From CAYWVO01 sp964461835 (GTDB taxonomy: Bacteria; Zixibacteria; MSB-5A5; WJJR01; JAJRUJ01): a DNA stretch of 33,512 nt. Position 1 is the stretch's first letter. Every line of letters starts with the position of its first letter. This document shows positions 14,168-22,172 of the stretch, one piece after another. The notes below the pieces were generated by a model. It was not told the origin of the DNA. It saw nothing but the letters and a program-made list of their open reading frames with translations, and ran no database searches. The stretch spans positions 1-33,512 of the forward strand of contig CAYWVO010000037.1 in the NCBI GenBank assembly GCA_964461835.1, in the 5' to 3' direction. The translations under genes and the position numbers were made by a program.

Positions 14168-14798
14168 TCGAGAACACAATTCGTTGATTTCGCACCCGCT
14201 GTCCAATGCGGCGGACAGCCTCAATCGGGCCGCAGCGGGGATAGAAGCCCTGACTGGCGGTGATCAATTCGCCATCAAACCGGTCTTGCAGTGGACCTGG
14301 CATGCCCTGGGCCTAGTTGTGTATAGCCGCCTAAGAGAAATCAAAGACTCATTTGATGCCTGGTTTGCCGATTATTTTGAGACGGGAGAAGCAACCTTGT
14401 CCGTCGAGCGGGATGCCCACTGGTCGGAACGAAATGTCCTGGGCTATGTTGAGTTAATCGATTTATTAAGCGAACCCGGTTTATCGATCCTGCGACCGGA
14501 TTTCTTCCAGGGCTGGCAGGACCGTACCTCTCGCTGCCGCTCCCTGCGCGAACAGATTCAAGAACATCTGGGCGCCAGCATACAGGAAAAAGCACGGGAT
14601 GACATTCTCCTGACGCTGGCCGCCTACCATCGACTCATCAGGCTACCGTTCGGCACACAACTTGACGTGCACACGCAACTCAGCGCGTATCCGAAACTAT
14701 TGGACCTTATTGAACAATGCCTGGCAGGCGGGGAAAAAGATTCTCAGCCCGTGCTCTCCGCGCTAAACGGTTGTCGCAGCAAACTGCAAAATCAATAG
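14157..14798 (+). CDS. Hypothetical protein encoded with the octaheme module
   Basis: A 213-residue protein I do not recognise. It starts at ATG 14157, overlapping the octaheme gene's last 11 bases, with GAGA upstream. A longer reading to 13956 would lie inside the cytochrome gene. There is no signal peptide, CxxCH or clear membrane helix. Predicted character is mostly alpha-helical and soluble, with Trp-rich segments (PVLQWTWHALG, DFFQGWQDR) and several acidic helices (RLREIKDSFDAWFADYFETG). Overlap with the cytochrome gene implies coupled translation and a role in the same module, such as an assembly or maturation factor, but this is inference from position only. Confidence 0.7.
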   Translation: MTSNREHNSLISHPLSNAADSLNRAAAGIEALTGGDQFAIKPVLQWTWHALGLVVYSRLREIKDSFDAWFADYFETGEATLSVERDAHWSERNVLGYVELIDLLSEPGLSILRPDFFQGWQDRTSRCRSLREQIQEHLGASIQEKARDDILLTLAAYHRLIRLPFGTQLDVHTQLSAYPKLLDLIEQCLAGGEKDSQPVLSALNGCRSKLQNQ

Positions 14799-14844
14799 CT
14801 GTCTTTGCGTCATTTCCGGGTTGTCCTTCTCGCGCGGTTGTATT

Positions 14845-14858
14845 TCTTTCCGGAAAGA
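14845..14858. promoter_or_regulatory. 14-base perfect palindrome upstream of the DapF-like gene
   Basis: TCTTTCCGGAAAGA is perfectly self-complementary and lies about 55 bases before the DapF-like start codon, in a 114-base gap. It is long enough for a dimeric regulator site. No convincing promoter boxes flank it. Confidence 0.35.
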
Positions 14859-14912
14859 TACGCGGCGGGCAAATCTACTGCCTCTCGTCCGTACTGTATG
14901 CAGGGGGAACGC

Positions 14913-15716
14913 ATGAAACGACTGCCATTCGTGAAAATGCACGGCACCGGAAATGATTTCATTATCATTGAACACAAAACAGCGAAGTCCAGCGGCCGCT
15001 GGACACAGTCTCGCGTGCGAACACTCTGTGATCGCAACACGGGGATTGGGGGGGACGGATTGATCATCCTCACCCCGCGCGGCTATCGGGAGTATGATTT
15101 TAAGATTTATAATGCGGACGGCTCCTCGGCGGAAACGTGCATCAACGGCATCCGCTGTGCAACGTTGCTGGTGACCCATCGGGACGAGACCGTGACTTTT
15201 TACCCTCCTGCCGGCCCGACTCAAGCTCGCGCGGTGCGCAGATCGACCTCCCGGGCGCGAGTGGAAATAGACCTGGGTTCTCCGGAATATTCGGCAGTCT
15301 CCTTGAAGCCACTGCGCCGCAAAGGACAGAGAATTGAACTAACCGGCGTAGCAGTGGGCAATCCGCATGTGGTGGCTTTCGTCAACGATTTTTCCTTCAA
15401 TCTCGATGAACTCGCTGCTGGTCTGCAGCAACACAGCCCCTTCCCGCGCGGAGCGAACATCGATTTTGTTCGCGTAAAAAATGAGCGTGCGGCGGACCTG
15501 CGATTTTTTGAGCGCGGCGTCGGGCCGACTCTGTCTTCGGGAAGCGGCGCCCTGGCCTCGTATTATGCCTTGCGTCGTGCCGATCTCGTTGACAACAAAG
15601 TGACAATGCACACGCCGGGGGGGCGGATTTCTGTCCAATATCGTCCGGCCAAGGACCGTGTCTATCTTGTCGGCCCGGCAAAATTGGTGTTCCGAGGCGA
15701 AATCGTTGCCTCGTAG
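14913..15716 (+). CDS. Diaminopimelate epimerase-family protein lacking the second catalytic Cys
   Basis: A 267-residue protein with the DapF fold in two similar halves. DapF interconverts LL- and meso-diaminopimelate with a two-cysteine acid-base pair. The first half is canonical: MHGTGNDF at 9-16, NADGS at 67-71 and Cys76 in ETCINGIRC. GNPH (149-152) and Glu200 in FERGVG are also kept. The second motif, normally TL-x-CGTGA, reads TLSSGSGA, so the partner Cys is Ser209 (TCG). Normal epimerisation would be impaired; it may be a paralogue acting on another substrate. ATG 14913 has a GGGGGAA site. An MFS transporter follows 25 bases after, so the two may be linked in function. I withhold the symbol dapF because of the substitution. 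Confidence 0.82.
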   Translation: MKRLPFVKMHGTGNDFIIIEHKTAKSSGRWTQSRVRTLCDRNTGIGGDGLIILTPRGYREYDFKIYNADGSSAETCINGIRCATLLVTHRDETVTFYPPAGPTQARAVRRSTSRARVEIDLGSPEYSAVSLKPLRRKGQRIELTGVAVGNPHVVAFVNDFSFNLDELAAGLQQHSPFPRGANIDFVRVKNERAADLRFFERGVGPTLSSGSGALASYYALRRADLVDNKVTMHTPGGRISVQYRPAKDRVYLVGPAKLVFRGEIVAS

Positions 15717-15741
15717 TTCGGTCGACAGATAGTGGGTATTG

Positions 15742-17082
15742 GTGCGTTCCTCGTCTCGCCACACGACCTCCTCACCGTCCGAAACTGATCCGGCACACTC
15801 AGAATTCTCTCCTCGTCCAGCAAACGTCCTCCAACGATTGGTTGCACCATATCTTCAGATAAATTCCGCCGCCCGCCGGTTTCTGCTGGGCACGTTTTTC
15901 CTGGGGATGGGGTGGGCAACCTTCATGCTCATGTTCAATCTCTATCTGCGAGAGGTGGGCTACGCTGAAACGTTTATCGGACGTCTTTGGTCGATGCATT
16001 CGCTGGGGGCGATCGTGATGACGTTCCCGGCGGTCTGGCTGCTCGGGCGATTCTCCGTGCGCTGGGTGGTCGCCGTATCCGCTGCCCTCGCCGCAACGTG
16101 TTACTGCCTGTTGGCCACCGCGGCCCTGCAAGTCATCCTGGTGCTTTCTGCCATTGGGATGGGGATGATGATTACAACGCCGCGCGTCGCCGGCGCACCG
16201 TTTTTTATGCGGCACACCTCCCAAGTGGAACGCTCCCACGTGTTCTCCCTGCAGTTTGGCGCGATGTTGGGCGCCGGACTCTTTGCCTATTTCGGCGGCG
16301 GCTGGGTACATCAACTGCTGGAAACCTACTTTGCCTCACCGGTGGTTGCCTTCCGGGCCATCCTGCTGGCCGGTGCGGGATCTGCCCTGATGGGCGCACT
16401 ATTCTTTTCCACCATCCCCGGCGGACAAATCGCCATTCGGAACAAAAATCGCACCTCGCTGACGGATTTTGTTCGTAAAAAGGGAGCAATCCTCTTTAAG
16501 TTGACCTTCCCATTTTTCATCATCGGCATCGGTGCCGGACTGGTCATTCCCTTCCTCAATCTTTATTTTCGTGACCGCTTTGGCATGGAACCGCTTTCTA
16601 TTGGTTTTTATTACGGATTGGTACAGTCGTCCATGTTGGTCGGTGTCCTAGTCGGCCCGTATCTGGCGCGCCGGTGGGGAATGATTCACGTAGTCGTCGC
16701 CACCCAATTGGCGTCCCTGCCGTTTATGGTTGTGTTGGCATTTTCGCAGTTCCTGCCGTTGGCGGTGGTGGCATTTGTCATGCGCGGCGCCTTGATGAAT
16801 ATGGGAATTCCAATCGCCAATAACTACATGATGGAAAAAGTCGGGGAAAGCGACCGGGCGCTCACCAATGCGTTATCCATGCTGGCGTGGACCTCATCCT
16901 GGGCGGTAGCGACCTGGACCGGCGGCGCGTTAATTGAACAAATTGGCTACACCACGCCACTGCTGATCGCAGCAGCCTTGTATGCCATTTCTTCGGTACT
17001 GTATCTCTGGTTTTTCCGCCGCGAGGACATCAAGGCCGGTGACGGAGCTGCGTCCCCCACCGGCCGTATTGCCGGTTCCTGA
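15742..17082 (+). CDS. MFS family transporter
   Basis: A 446-residue membrane protein with about twelve helices after a polar N-terminal tail of some 45 residues. The arrangement (GTFFLGMGWATFMLMFNLYLRE, then GRLWSMHSLGAIVMTFPAVWLLGRF; central loop at 230-250 with KNRTSLTDFVRKKG) is that of the major facilitator superfamily. The second half contains IPFLNLYFRDRFGM and PYLARRWGM loops. The start is GTG 15742 or TTG 15739; the ribosome site is weak (AGTGGG), and an internal start at the first helix cannot be excluded. It lies 25 bases behind the DapF-like gene, probably in one operon, and converges on the broken secreted-protein gene only four bases away. The substrate is not predictable. Confidence 0.9.
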   Translation: MRSSSRHTTSSPSETDPAHSEFSPRPANVLQRLVAPYLQINSAARRFLLGTFFLGMGWATFMLMFNLYLREVGYAETFIGRLWSMHSLGAIVMTFPAVWLLGRFSVRWVVAVSAALAATCYCLLATAALQVILVLSAIGMGMMITTPRVAGAPFFMRHTSQVERSHVFSLQFGAMLGAGLFAYFGGGWVHQLLETYFASPVVAFRAILLAGAGSALMGALFFSTIPGGQIAIRNKNRTSLTDFVRKKGAILFKLTFPFFIIGIGAGLVIPFLNLYFRDRFGMEPLSIGFYYGLVQSSMLVGVLVGPYLARRWGMIHVVVATQLASLPFMVVLAFSQFLPLAVVAFVMRGALMNMGIPIANNYMMEKVGESDRALTNALSMLAWTSSWAVATWTGGALIEQIGYTTPLLIAAALYAISSVLYLWFFRREDIKAGDGAASPTGRIAGS

Positions 17083-17086
17083 CACA

Positions 17087-17995
17087 CTAGTTTCCCGCAC
17101 GTATCTCACCGGTGCATGGTGAGCAACGTTCATCGGGCGGAAAATAAATAAATTTGACCAGTACCTGAACGTCGACGGCTGTGACGGTCCGGTCGCAGTC
17201 GGTATCGCCGGTCGGGTTTGGGCAGTCAGGTTTCGGACACATTGGAAACACCGACTTCAACAGTCGAGGGCATGATCAACCCATGCTGCATTTCGATTTC
17301 GCAGGAGTCGATAGCCAGCACGAAACCGGCGGAGGGACAATCGATAGTCCGGGTCACCAAGTTGATCGGGCTCCCGCAGGGTTCGGTGGATTCCGCGACC
17401 TGTTCGGCTTCCGCGTCACTCGCATATCCGGGATGTAATGTCACCGGATCGGTCGATAATTCCTGGGCACCTCCTGAGAGAATGGATGCCGTCGTTTGCC
17501 GGGTACCGTCAGCGAACTCCAACGCACCACCTTCGTTGGCAATCAACAAATCGCCTTGGGTGGTGGGGTCACCGTCTTTATTGTTTTCAATGGTGAAGAT
17601 CGTATCACCGCTCAGCTCGTCAAACAGGAACAGTCCCTCGCGATTTAAGATGACTTGCGGCGGAGGATCCTCCGGCGCAGACCGCCCCAGCGCCGGGTTA
17701 TTGTGGGAAATGGAGACACCGCCGGACGAATACGATACGAGATCATCGCCCCCGGCGCCTCGAACAACAATCTGCGAGGTGGTAATCACGATGGAATCCC
17801 CGTCCTCCGCACCCGACCCCAGTGAGATCTCCTCGGCATCCGGCACTACCCGCGGCGGTAACTCATCCTGCGACATCCGGGCGCGAGACGGCAGCCCGCC
17901 GGAAATCGTCACGCCGGCGGACCGTCAGCCTGCACCCCTCCCGCGAGGCTCAGGGTCAGGATTGTGACGAGCACTACCGATTGCACTGCGTTCAT
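17087..17995 (-). pseudogene. Secreted protein with dockerin-like C-terminus, broken by two frameshifts
   Basis: A perfect GGAGGT site and ATG at 17995 start a clear signal peptide (MNAVQSVVLVTILTLSLAGG, then VQA) that hits a stop codon after ADGPPA. The main body, about 228 residues ending at 17226, continues in a different frame. It contains repeats such as DLVSYSSGGVSISHN and a C-terminal beta-rich part (TRTIDCPSAGFVLAIDSCEI). After its stop, the original frame resumes with CPNPTGDTDCDRTVTAVDVQ followed by VLVKFIYF and CSPC, which resembles a calcium-binding dockerin repeat, and ends at TAG 17089-17087. The signal peptide and the dockerin part share a frame, so two compensating indels (near 17913-17935 and 17228-17275) would restore a protein of about 300 residues. 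Recent decay and assembly errors are both possible. The body function is unknown. Confidence 0.65.
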
Positions 17996-18214
17996 CAAGT
18001 GACCTCCGTTTGAACCACCGTGAAATTATTCAGTTGTCTTTACCTTGACTTAACGCCCCCCACAACGCCGATGGGCGGATCCTCCCGCGCAAAGGCGCCA
18101 GAACGTATGTTTCAGATACGACATATATCAGACGTATTTGACCTTATTTGTTTTAAATCCTGCTTGCGGCGCAGTGGCCGGTGTGAAGGTTTTGCCGTTT
18201 TTCCAAAAGTTTTC

Positions 18215-18243
18215 TTGACTCCGGCGATCATTTTCGATATTCC
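18215..18243 (+). promoter_or_regulatory. Putative promoter for the TrpF-like gene
   Basis: TTGACT (18215-18220), a 17-base spacer and TATTCC (18238-18243) lie 46 bases before the GTG start at 18290. The rest of the 18001-18247 gap shows no gene. Confidence 0.45.
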
Positions 18244-18289
18244 TTAGGTGTTCTTGTGCGTGTTTTGTTTACAGAGCACTGGAGGTACC

Positions 18290-18988
18290 GTGTACCGAGT
18301 CCGGGTTAAGATATGCGGTATAACGAATATTGTTGACGCGCAGATGGCAGAACGGGAAGGCGCCGACGCGCTCGGCTTTGTGTTTTATCCCCAGTCCCCG
18401 CGCGCCGTAACCGTGCAACGAGTTGCAGAGATTACCAGAGTTCTCTCTCCCCTTACCGGCAAGATCGGTGTTTTTCACGACGCGGCGACGTCGGACATTG
18501 AGAAAACCACGCGGCGCTGTGGTATGACCGGAGCGCAGATCTGCGGAGAGACCCCCGGGACTGAATGGCGCAGCCTCTCCCGCCGTGTCCGGATGATGCG
18601 CGTGTTGCAGGCTGATCCGGAGACATTTCCCGAGGCCCCCCCCTGGGAATTCTGCTACGATTACATGATCATGCCGCAAATCGAACGCATACCGGGTGAG
18701 GAACCCGAGGCTTTCGATTGGTCGATAATCCCCGAAAACGGCGACGGGTATTGGGGCCGTATCCACATCTCTGGAGGTCTTACCGCCGAAACAGTTGGCG
18801 ACTTGCTCAAACAATATCGACCATACGGCATCAATGTCGCTTTTGCTCTGGACAAGGAAAACGGTCGCAAGGATCCACAACTGGTTAAACAACTCTTTGA
18901 AGCAATTCACGAAGCCGAGTACGAAGTCAATCGCGACCGACAAGAAACCGACGACCAACCCAATTCGTCCCAGCCGAGTATCGATTGA
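18290..18988 (+). CDS. TrpF-like (phosphoribosylanthranilate isomerase family) protein, degenerate active site
   Basis: A 232-residue TIM-barrel protein. TrpF isomerises phosphoribosylanthranilate in tryptophan synthesis. The N-terminal third is canonical: VKICGIT with Cys9, GADALGFVFYP and SPR. Further on it diverges. The strand ending in the catalytic Asp (LLD in typical TrpF) reads YMIMPQ at 125-130, the GG-x-G phosphate loop is PGEEPE before FDW (142-144), and the final SSGVE phosphate motif is AFALD (184-188). The HISGGL motif at 159-164 is kept. A charged tail of about 30 residues follows. GTG 18290 is four bases after GGAGG. No other trp genes are present; argS and an AroA-like gene follow. 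A true isomerase seems unlikely, and a reused fold is more probable. Confidence 0.78.
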   Translation: MYRVRVKICGITNIVDAQMAEREGADALGFVFYPQSPRAVTVQRVAEITRVLSPLTGKIGVFHDAATSDIEKTTRRCGMTGAQICGETPGTEWRSLSRRVRMMRVLQADPETFPEAPPWEFCYDYMIMPQIERIPGEEPEAFDWSIIPENGDGYWGRIHISGGLTAETVGDLLKQYRPYGINVAFALDKENGRKDPQLVKQLFEAIHEAEYEVNRDRQETDDQPNSSQPSID

Positions 18989-19086
18989 AAACCGGGTAGT
19001 CTCTTCGTATTCTCTCGAATGCGAAAATACTTAAGTAAACTCTGAAAAATGTTGCCTCGGCAACTGTCTCAACCTTTTCATCCCGT

Positions 19087-20796
19087 ATGGACATTTTCCA
19101 GGATATCAGTGAGGCGACAAGCGTCGCCCTGACCGCACTGGGCATTCAGCAATCCGCCCAGGGTATCAGATCGCTCATTCAACGGCCCACCAAATCGGGC
19201 TTCGGCCACCTGGCCATCCCCTTGTTCGGTTTCGCCAAACAGGCAACACAGCCGCCACCGCAAATCGCCCAGGCAGTTGCCGACAACATCAAACTGCCGA
19301 AAACCATTGCCGAGGTTAAATCGATTGGGGGATTTCTTAATTTTTGGGAGAAGCCGGGGGCAATCGCCGCGCAAACACTCCCGGAGATTCAAAAACAACA
19401 ATCAGCCTATGGATCTTCCGACGAAGGAAACGGCGATGTGGTGGTGATGGACTACTCGCATCCCAATATCGCTAAGCCCTTTGGTGTCGGACACCTCCGC
19501 TCCACCGTGATTGGCAATTCACTCAACCGAGTCTTGCGCAAACTGGGATACACACCTGTTGCAATCAACCATCTCGGTGACTGGGGAACCCAATTCGGCA
19601 AGTTAATCGCTGCCTATAGAATGTGGGGTTCGGAGGATGATTTGACCCGCCAGCCTATTCGTACACTCTATGATTTGTATGTGCGATTCCATCAGGAAGC
19701 GGAAAAAGACCCATCTCTGGAGGATCAGGGGCGAGTAGAATTCCAGAAATTGGAAGCAGGGGACCCGGATAACCGCGCATTGTGGCAACGGTTTCGCGAT
19801 CTCTCTCTGGAAGAGTTCAACCGCATTTACCGCCGACTGGATGTTACATTTGATTCCGATGCCGGGGAGAGCTTCTACAATACACACCTCACCCCGTTAC
19901 TCAACCGGCTCCAGCAGCAGGGAATCGCTACCGAATCGCAGGATGCCTTGATTATTGAGCTTGACGACCCGGAAATTCCACCCCTGGTCGTGCGCAAAGC
20001 GGATGAAGCCACTTTATATGCCACGCGCGACCTGGCAGCCGCGGAGTATCGACAGAAGACCTACGGCTTCAAACGCGCCCTCTATATTGTCGGCTCGGCG
20101 CAGGCGTTATATTTCCGTCAGCTCTCCGCTGCCTTGAAAAAAATGGGACATGAGTGGGCGGACGCCATGGAACATGTCGAATTCGGCTGGGTGAAATTCG
20201 GCAAAGAAATCATGTCGACCAGAAAGGGAACCGTCGTTTTCCTCGACGAAGTTATCGATCAGACGGTACAAAAGACGCATGCAATCATCGCCGAGAAAAA
20301 CCCGGACCTGCAAAATATGGACGAAGTCGCCGAGCAAGTGGGAGTCGGCGCCGTCGTATTCCCCCAAATTGGGGTGCGGCGCAACAAGGATATCATGTTC
20401 AGTTATGACGAGGTCCTCAATTTTGACGGCCATACCGGACCATACCTGCAATACAATCACGCCCGGCTCTGTTCCCTGGTCCGCAAATACGAACAGCCCG
20501 TGACCACCGATGTCGACTTCGCCGTACTGACCGATCCGGATGAAACCCGTCTGGCGCTATTGTTGCATGAATATCCGCGACATATGCAAAGCGTGATCCG
20601 GTCATGGGAGCCGATGCTCCTGGCATCGTATCTGATTGATTTAATTGATCTTTACAGTAGTTATTATGGACGGGTGCGGATCATGACGGATAATCCGGCG
20701 ATTACTCGTGCCCGCATGTTATTGTCTGATTGCGTGCGGATCGTACTGCGAGATGGTCTGTATCATCTGGGTATGGCTGCGCCGGAGCGAATGTAA
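19087..20796 (+). CDS. argS: Arginyl-tRNA synthetase
   Basis: A 569-residue class I aminoacyl-tRNA synthetase, near the usual size. It has the N-terminal tRNA-D-loop domain, then SHPNIAKPFGVGHLRSTVIGN, in which the HIGH motif reads GVGH, then INHLGDWGTQFGKL, and MSTRKGTVV, the KMSKS-equivalent loop. The C-terminal all-helical anticodon domain ends GLYHLGMAAPERM, as in ArgRS. Replacement of the first His of HIGH by a small residue occurs in some ArgRS groups, so I read this as functional. The ATG at 19087 lacks an obvious ribosome site; a small hairpin (GTTGCC TC GGCAAC, 19050-19063) precedes it. It lies 98 bases behind the TrpF-like gene and five bases before the AroA-like gene. Confidence 0.95.
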   Translation: MDIFQDISEATSVALTALGIQQSAQGIRSLIQRPTKSGFGHLAIPLFGFAKQATQPPPQIAQAVADNIKLPKTIAEVKSIGGFLNFWEKPGAIAAQTLPEIQKQQSAYGSSDEGNGDVVVMDYSHPNIAKPFGVGHLRSTVIGNSLNRVLRKLGYTPVAINHLGDWGTQFGKLIAAYRMWGSEDDLTRQPIRTLYDLYVRFHQEAEKDPSLEDQGRVEFQKLEAGDPDNRALWQRFRDLSLEEFNRIYRRLDVTFDSDAGESFYNTHLTPLLNRLQQQGIATESQDALIIELDDPEIPPLVVRKADEATLYATRDLAAAEYRQKTYGFKRALYIVGSAQALYFRQLSAALKKMGHEWADAMEHVEFGWVKFGKEIMSTRKGTVVFLDEVIDQTVQKTHAIIAEKNPDLQNMDEVAEQVGVGAVVFPQIGVRRNKDIMFSYDEVLNFDGHTGPYLQYNHARLCSLVRKYEQPVTTDVDFAVLTDPDETRLALLLHEYPRHMQSVIRSWEPMLLASYLIDLIDLYSSYYGRVRIMTDNPAITRARMLLSDCVRIVLRDGLYHLGMAAPERM

Positions 20797-20801
20797 GTCT
20801 G

Positions 20802-22172
20802 ATGAGTTTGACGATTAAACCACTGCGCGAATTGCACGGCGAATATCGTGTCTCCGCCGATCCGGGACTGGCCTGCCTGGCCGCCACCCTGGCCGCCTAC
20901 TGCCCGGAAACAGCCACCATCAACAACTGGCCTGCGGATAAGGAATCGGCAGCTTTCCTATCGTGGTTACGAGGACGCGTCGTCCCTGTCGAGGAGACGG
21001 ACGGCAATGTGCAGATACGGAAATCCTCAACGAATGCCCCTGCCAGTGAATTCGTCAAATGTCCCGAACTCGGTCCCCACGTCCTCGGCCTGGTTGCTGG
21101 TGCTTGCAGTTGTTTGGTGCCCCACTGCGACATCACTCATCTCTGTACCGGATTGAATGTCGCTGAACTAGACCGGCTTTTCTCCCCGGTAGGAATGCGC
21201 GCAGAGGAGCTCGACGGCAAAACTATCCTGCACTCGACCGACGCTCCCCCGACGAATGTGACAATCGACTCTTTAGTCCCTTGGCTCAAAGACACGTTGC
21301 TCCTGCGTGCGCTCTTTGCCCGGACTCCGTCCGAAATCACACTACTTCGGCCGACCTCGGAACTCCTGGAGCGGGTGCTGGCAGTGTATCATGTCCCGCT
21401 GGAAACAACACGTCCTCCACGCCCGGTGTCCCGCCGGGAGCAACTGCTCCAGGGAATCGAGCAAGTAGATGAACCGGACGCGTTTCACAAGCGCCTCTCC
21501 CTGGGCGCCGGCCCGCATACGCTGCGGGCGGTCGACTGGGTTTTACCGGGGGATTTTTCCCAAGCGGTGCTACTGATCGCCGCCGCGGCGGTTCGTCCCG
21601 GATCACAGATTACCACCTATGATGTCGCACTGGATTCATCCCGCACCGGGATACTCAAAGTGCTCAAACGGATGGGTTCCGAACTCACTACGACGAAGCG
21701 GCGCACAGAAAACGGTATCCCGGTCGGTGAGATTACCGTCAGCGGCGGTACCCTCAAGGCCACCAAAGTAGGTTCGGCCGAGATCCCTGCTCTCGTGCCC
21801 CACCTTCCCCTACTGGCAGTCATTGCCGGTTCAGCGATCGGTGTCACTGTCATTCGTGGATTTAGGGAACTGATCGACCTCGGGCTTATCCCCCATACCA
21901 TAATCACGGCAAATTTGCGTGCTCTCGGTGTGAAGGTTGCGGAGTTACCGGACGGTTGGGCGATTGAAGGTCCGACCGAATGGCAGGCGACGACCTTGGA
22001 TGCCGCTCATCGTCCCCAACTCGCCGCCGCCTGGGAAGTGGCTGCGTTCAATGGAGATGGCCCCTCGACCATTACCAATGCTGATTCCCGTCAGAGCAAT
22101 AGTGTCGGGTTTCTCCATGCGCTGACGTGCATGTCGGAACGCCAACCTACTAATTCCCGAAGCGCGGATTGA
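20802..22172 (+). CDS. EPSP synthase (AroA)-like protein without catalytic motifs
   Basis: A 456-residue protein collinear with 5-enolpyruvylshikimate-3-phosphate synthase, the two-domain inside-out barrel of the shikimate pathway. Fold-level matches in the second half are PGDFSQAVLLIAAAAV (for PGDISSAAF), DSSRTGILKVLKRMG (for NPTRTG), AEIPALVPHLPLLAVIAGSA and SNSVGFLHAL. Catalytic motifs are missing: the N-terminal PGDKSISHR region reads SADPGLACLAATLA, the GN-x-GT loop is absent, the SSQ motif is lost, and LRVKESDR is FRELIDLGLIP. It should not make EPSP. ATG 20802 lies five bases behind argS, so the genes are coupled. It overlaps the convergent secreted-protein gene by 23 bases. Pseudoenzyme or new function are the options; a close paralogue with a different substrate is less likely. 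Confidence 0.72.
   Translation: MSLTIKPLRELHGEYRVSADPGLACLAATLAAYCPETATINNWPADKESAAFLSWLRGRVVPVEETDGNVQIRKSSTNAPASEFVKCPELGPHVLGLVAGACSCLVPHCDITHLCTGLNVAELDRLFSPVGMRAEELDGKTILHSTDAPPTNVTIDSLVPWLKDTLLLRALFARTPSEITLLRPTSELLERVLAVYHVPLETTRPPRPVSRREQLLQGIEQVDEPDAFHKRLSLGAGPHTLRAVDWVLPGDFSQAVLLIAAAAVRPGSQITTYDVALDSSRTGILKVLKRMGSELTTTKRRTENGIPVGEITVSGGTLKATKVGSAEIPALVPHLPLLAVIAGSAIGVTVIRGFRELIDLGLIPHTIITANLRALGVKVAELPDGWAIEGPTEWQATTLDAAHRPQLAAAWEVAAFNGDGPSTITNADSRQSNSVGFLHALTCMSERQPTNSRSAD

Noticed and set aside
17105..17123. CTCACC/GGTGAG hairpin as terminator between the MFS and secreted genes
   Set aside because: It lies within the dockerin-like coding end and lacks a T run.
17218..17967. Long plus-strand open frame opposite the broken secreted gene
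   Set aside because: It is Ser/Pro-rich and low in complexity, without a ribosome site. The opposite strand has a perfect ribosome site, a signal peptide and a dockerin-like end.
19050..19063. Hairpin GTTGCC/GGCAAC as an argS leader regulator
   Set aside because: The stem is six bases with a two-base loop, no T tract follows, and no alternative structure is visible.
19495..19515. HIGH motif of ArgRS reads GVGH, suggesting an inactive enzyme
   Set aside because: Small residues at the first position occur in some ArgRS groups, the rest of the protein is canonical, and no second argS is visible here. I take it as functional.
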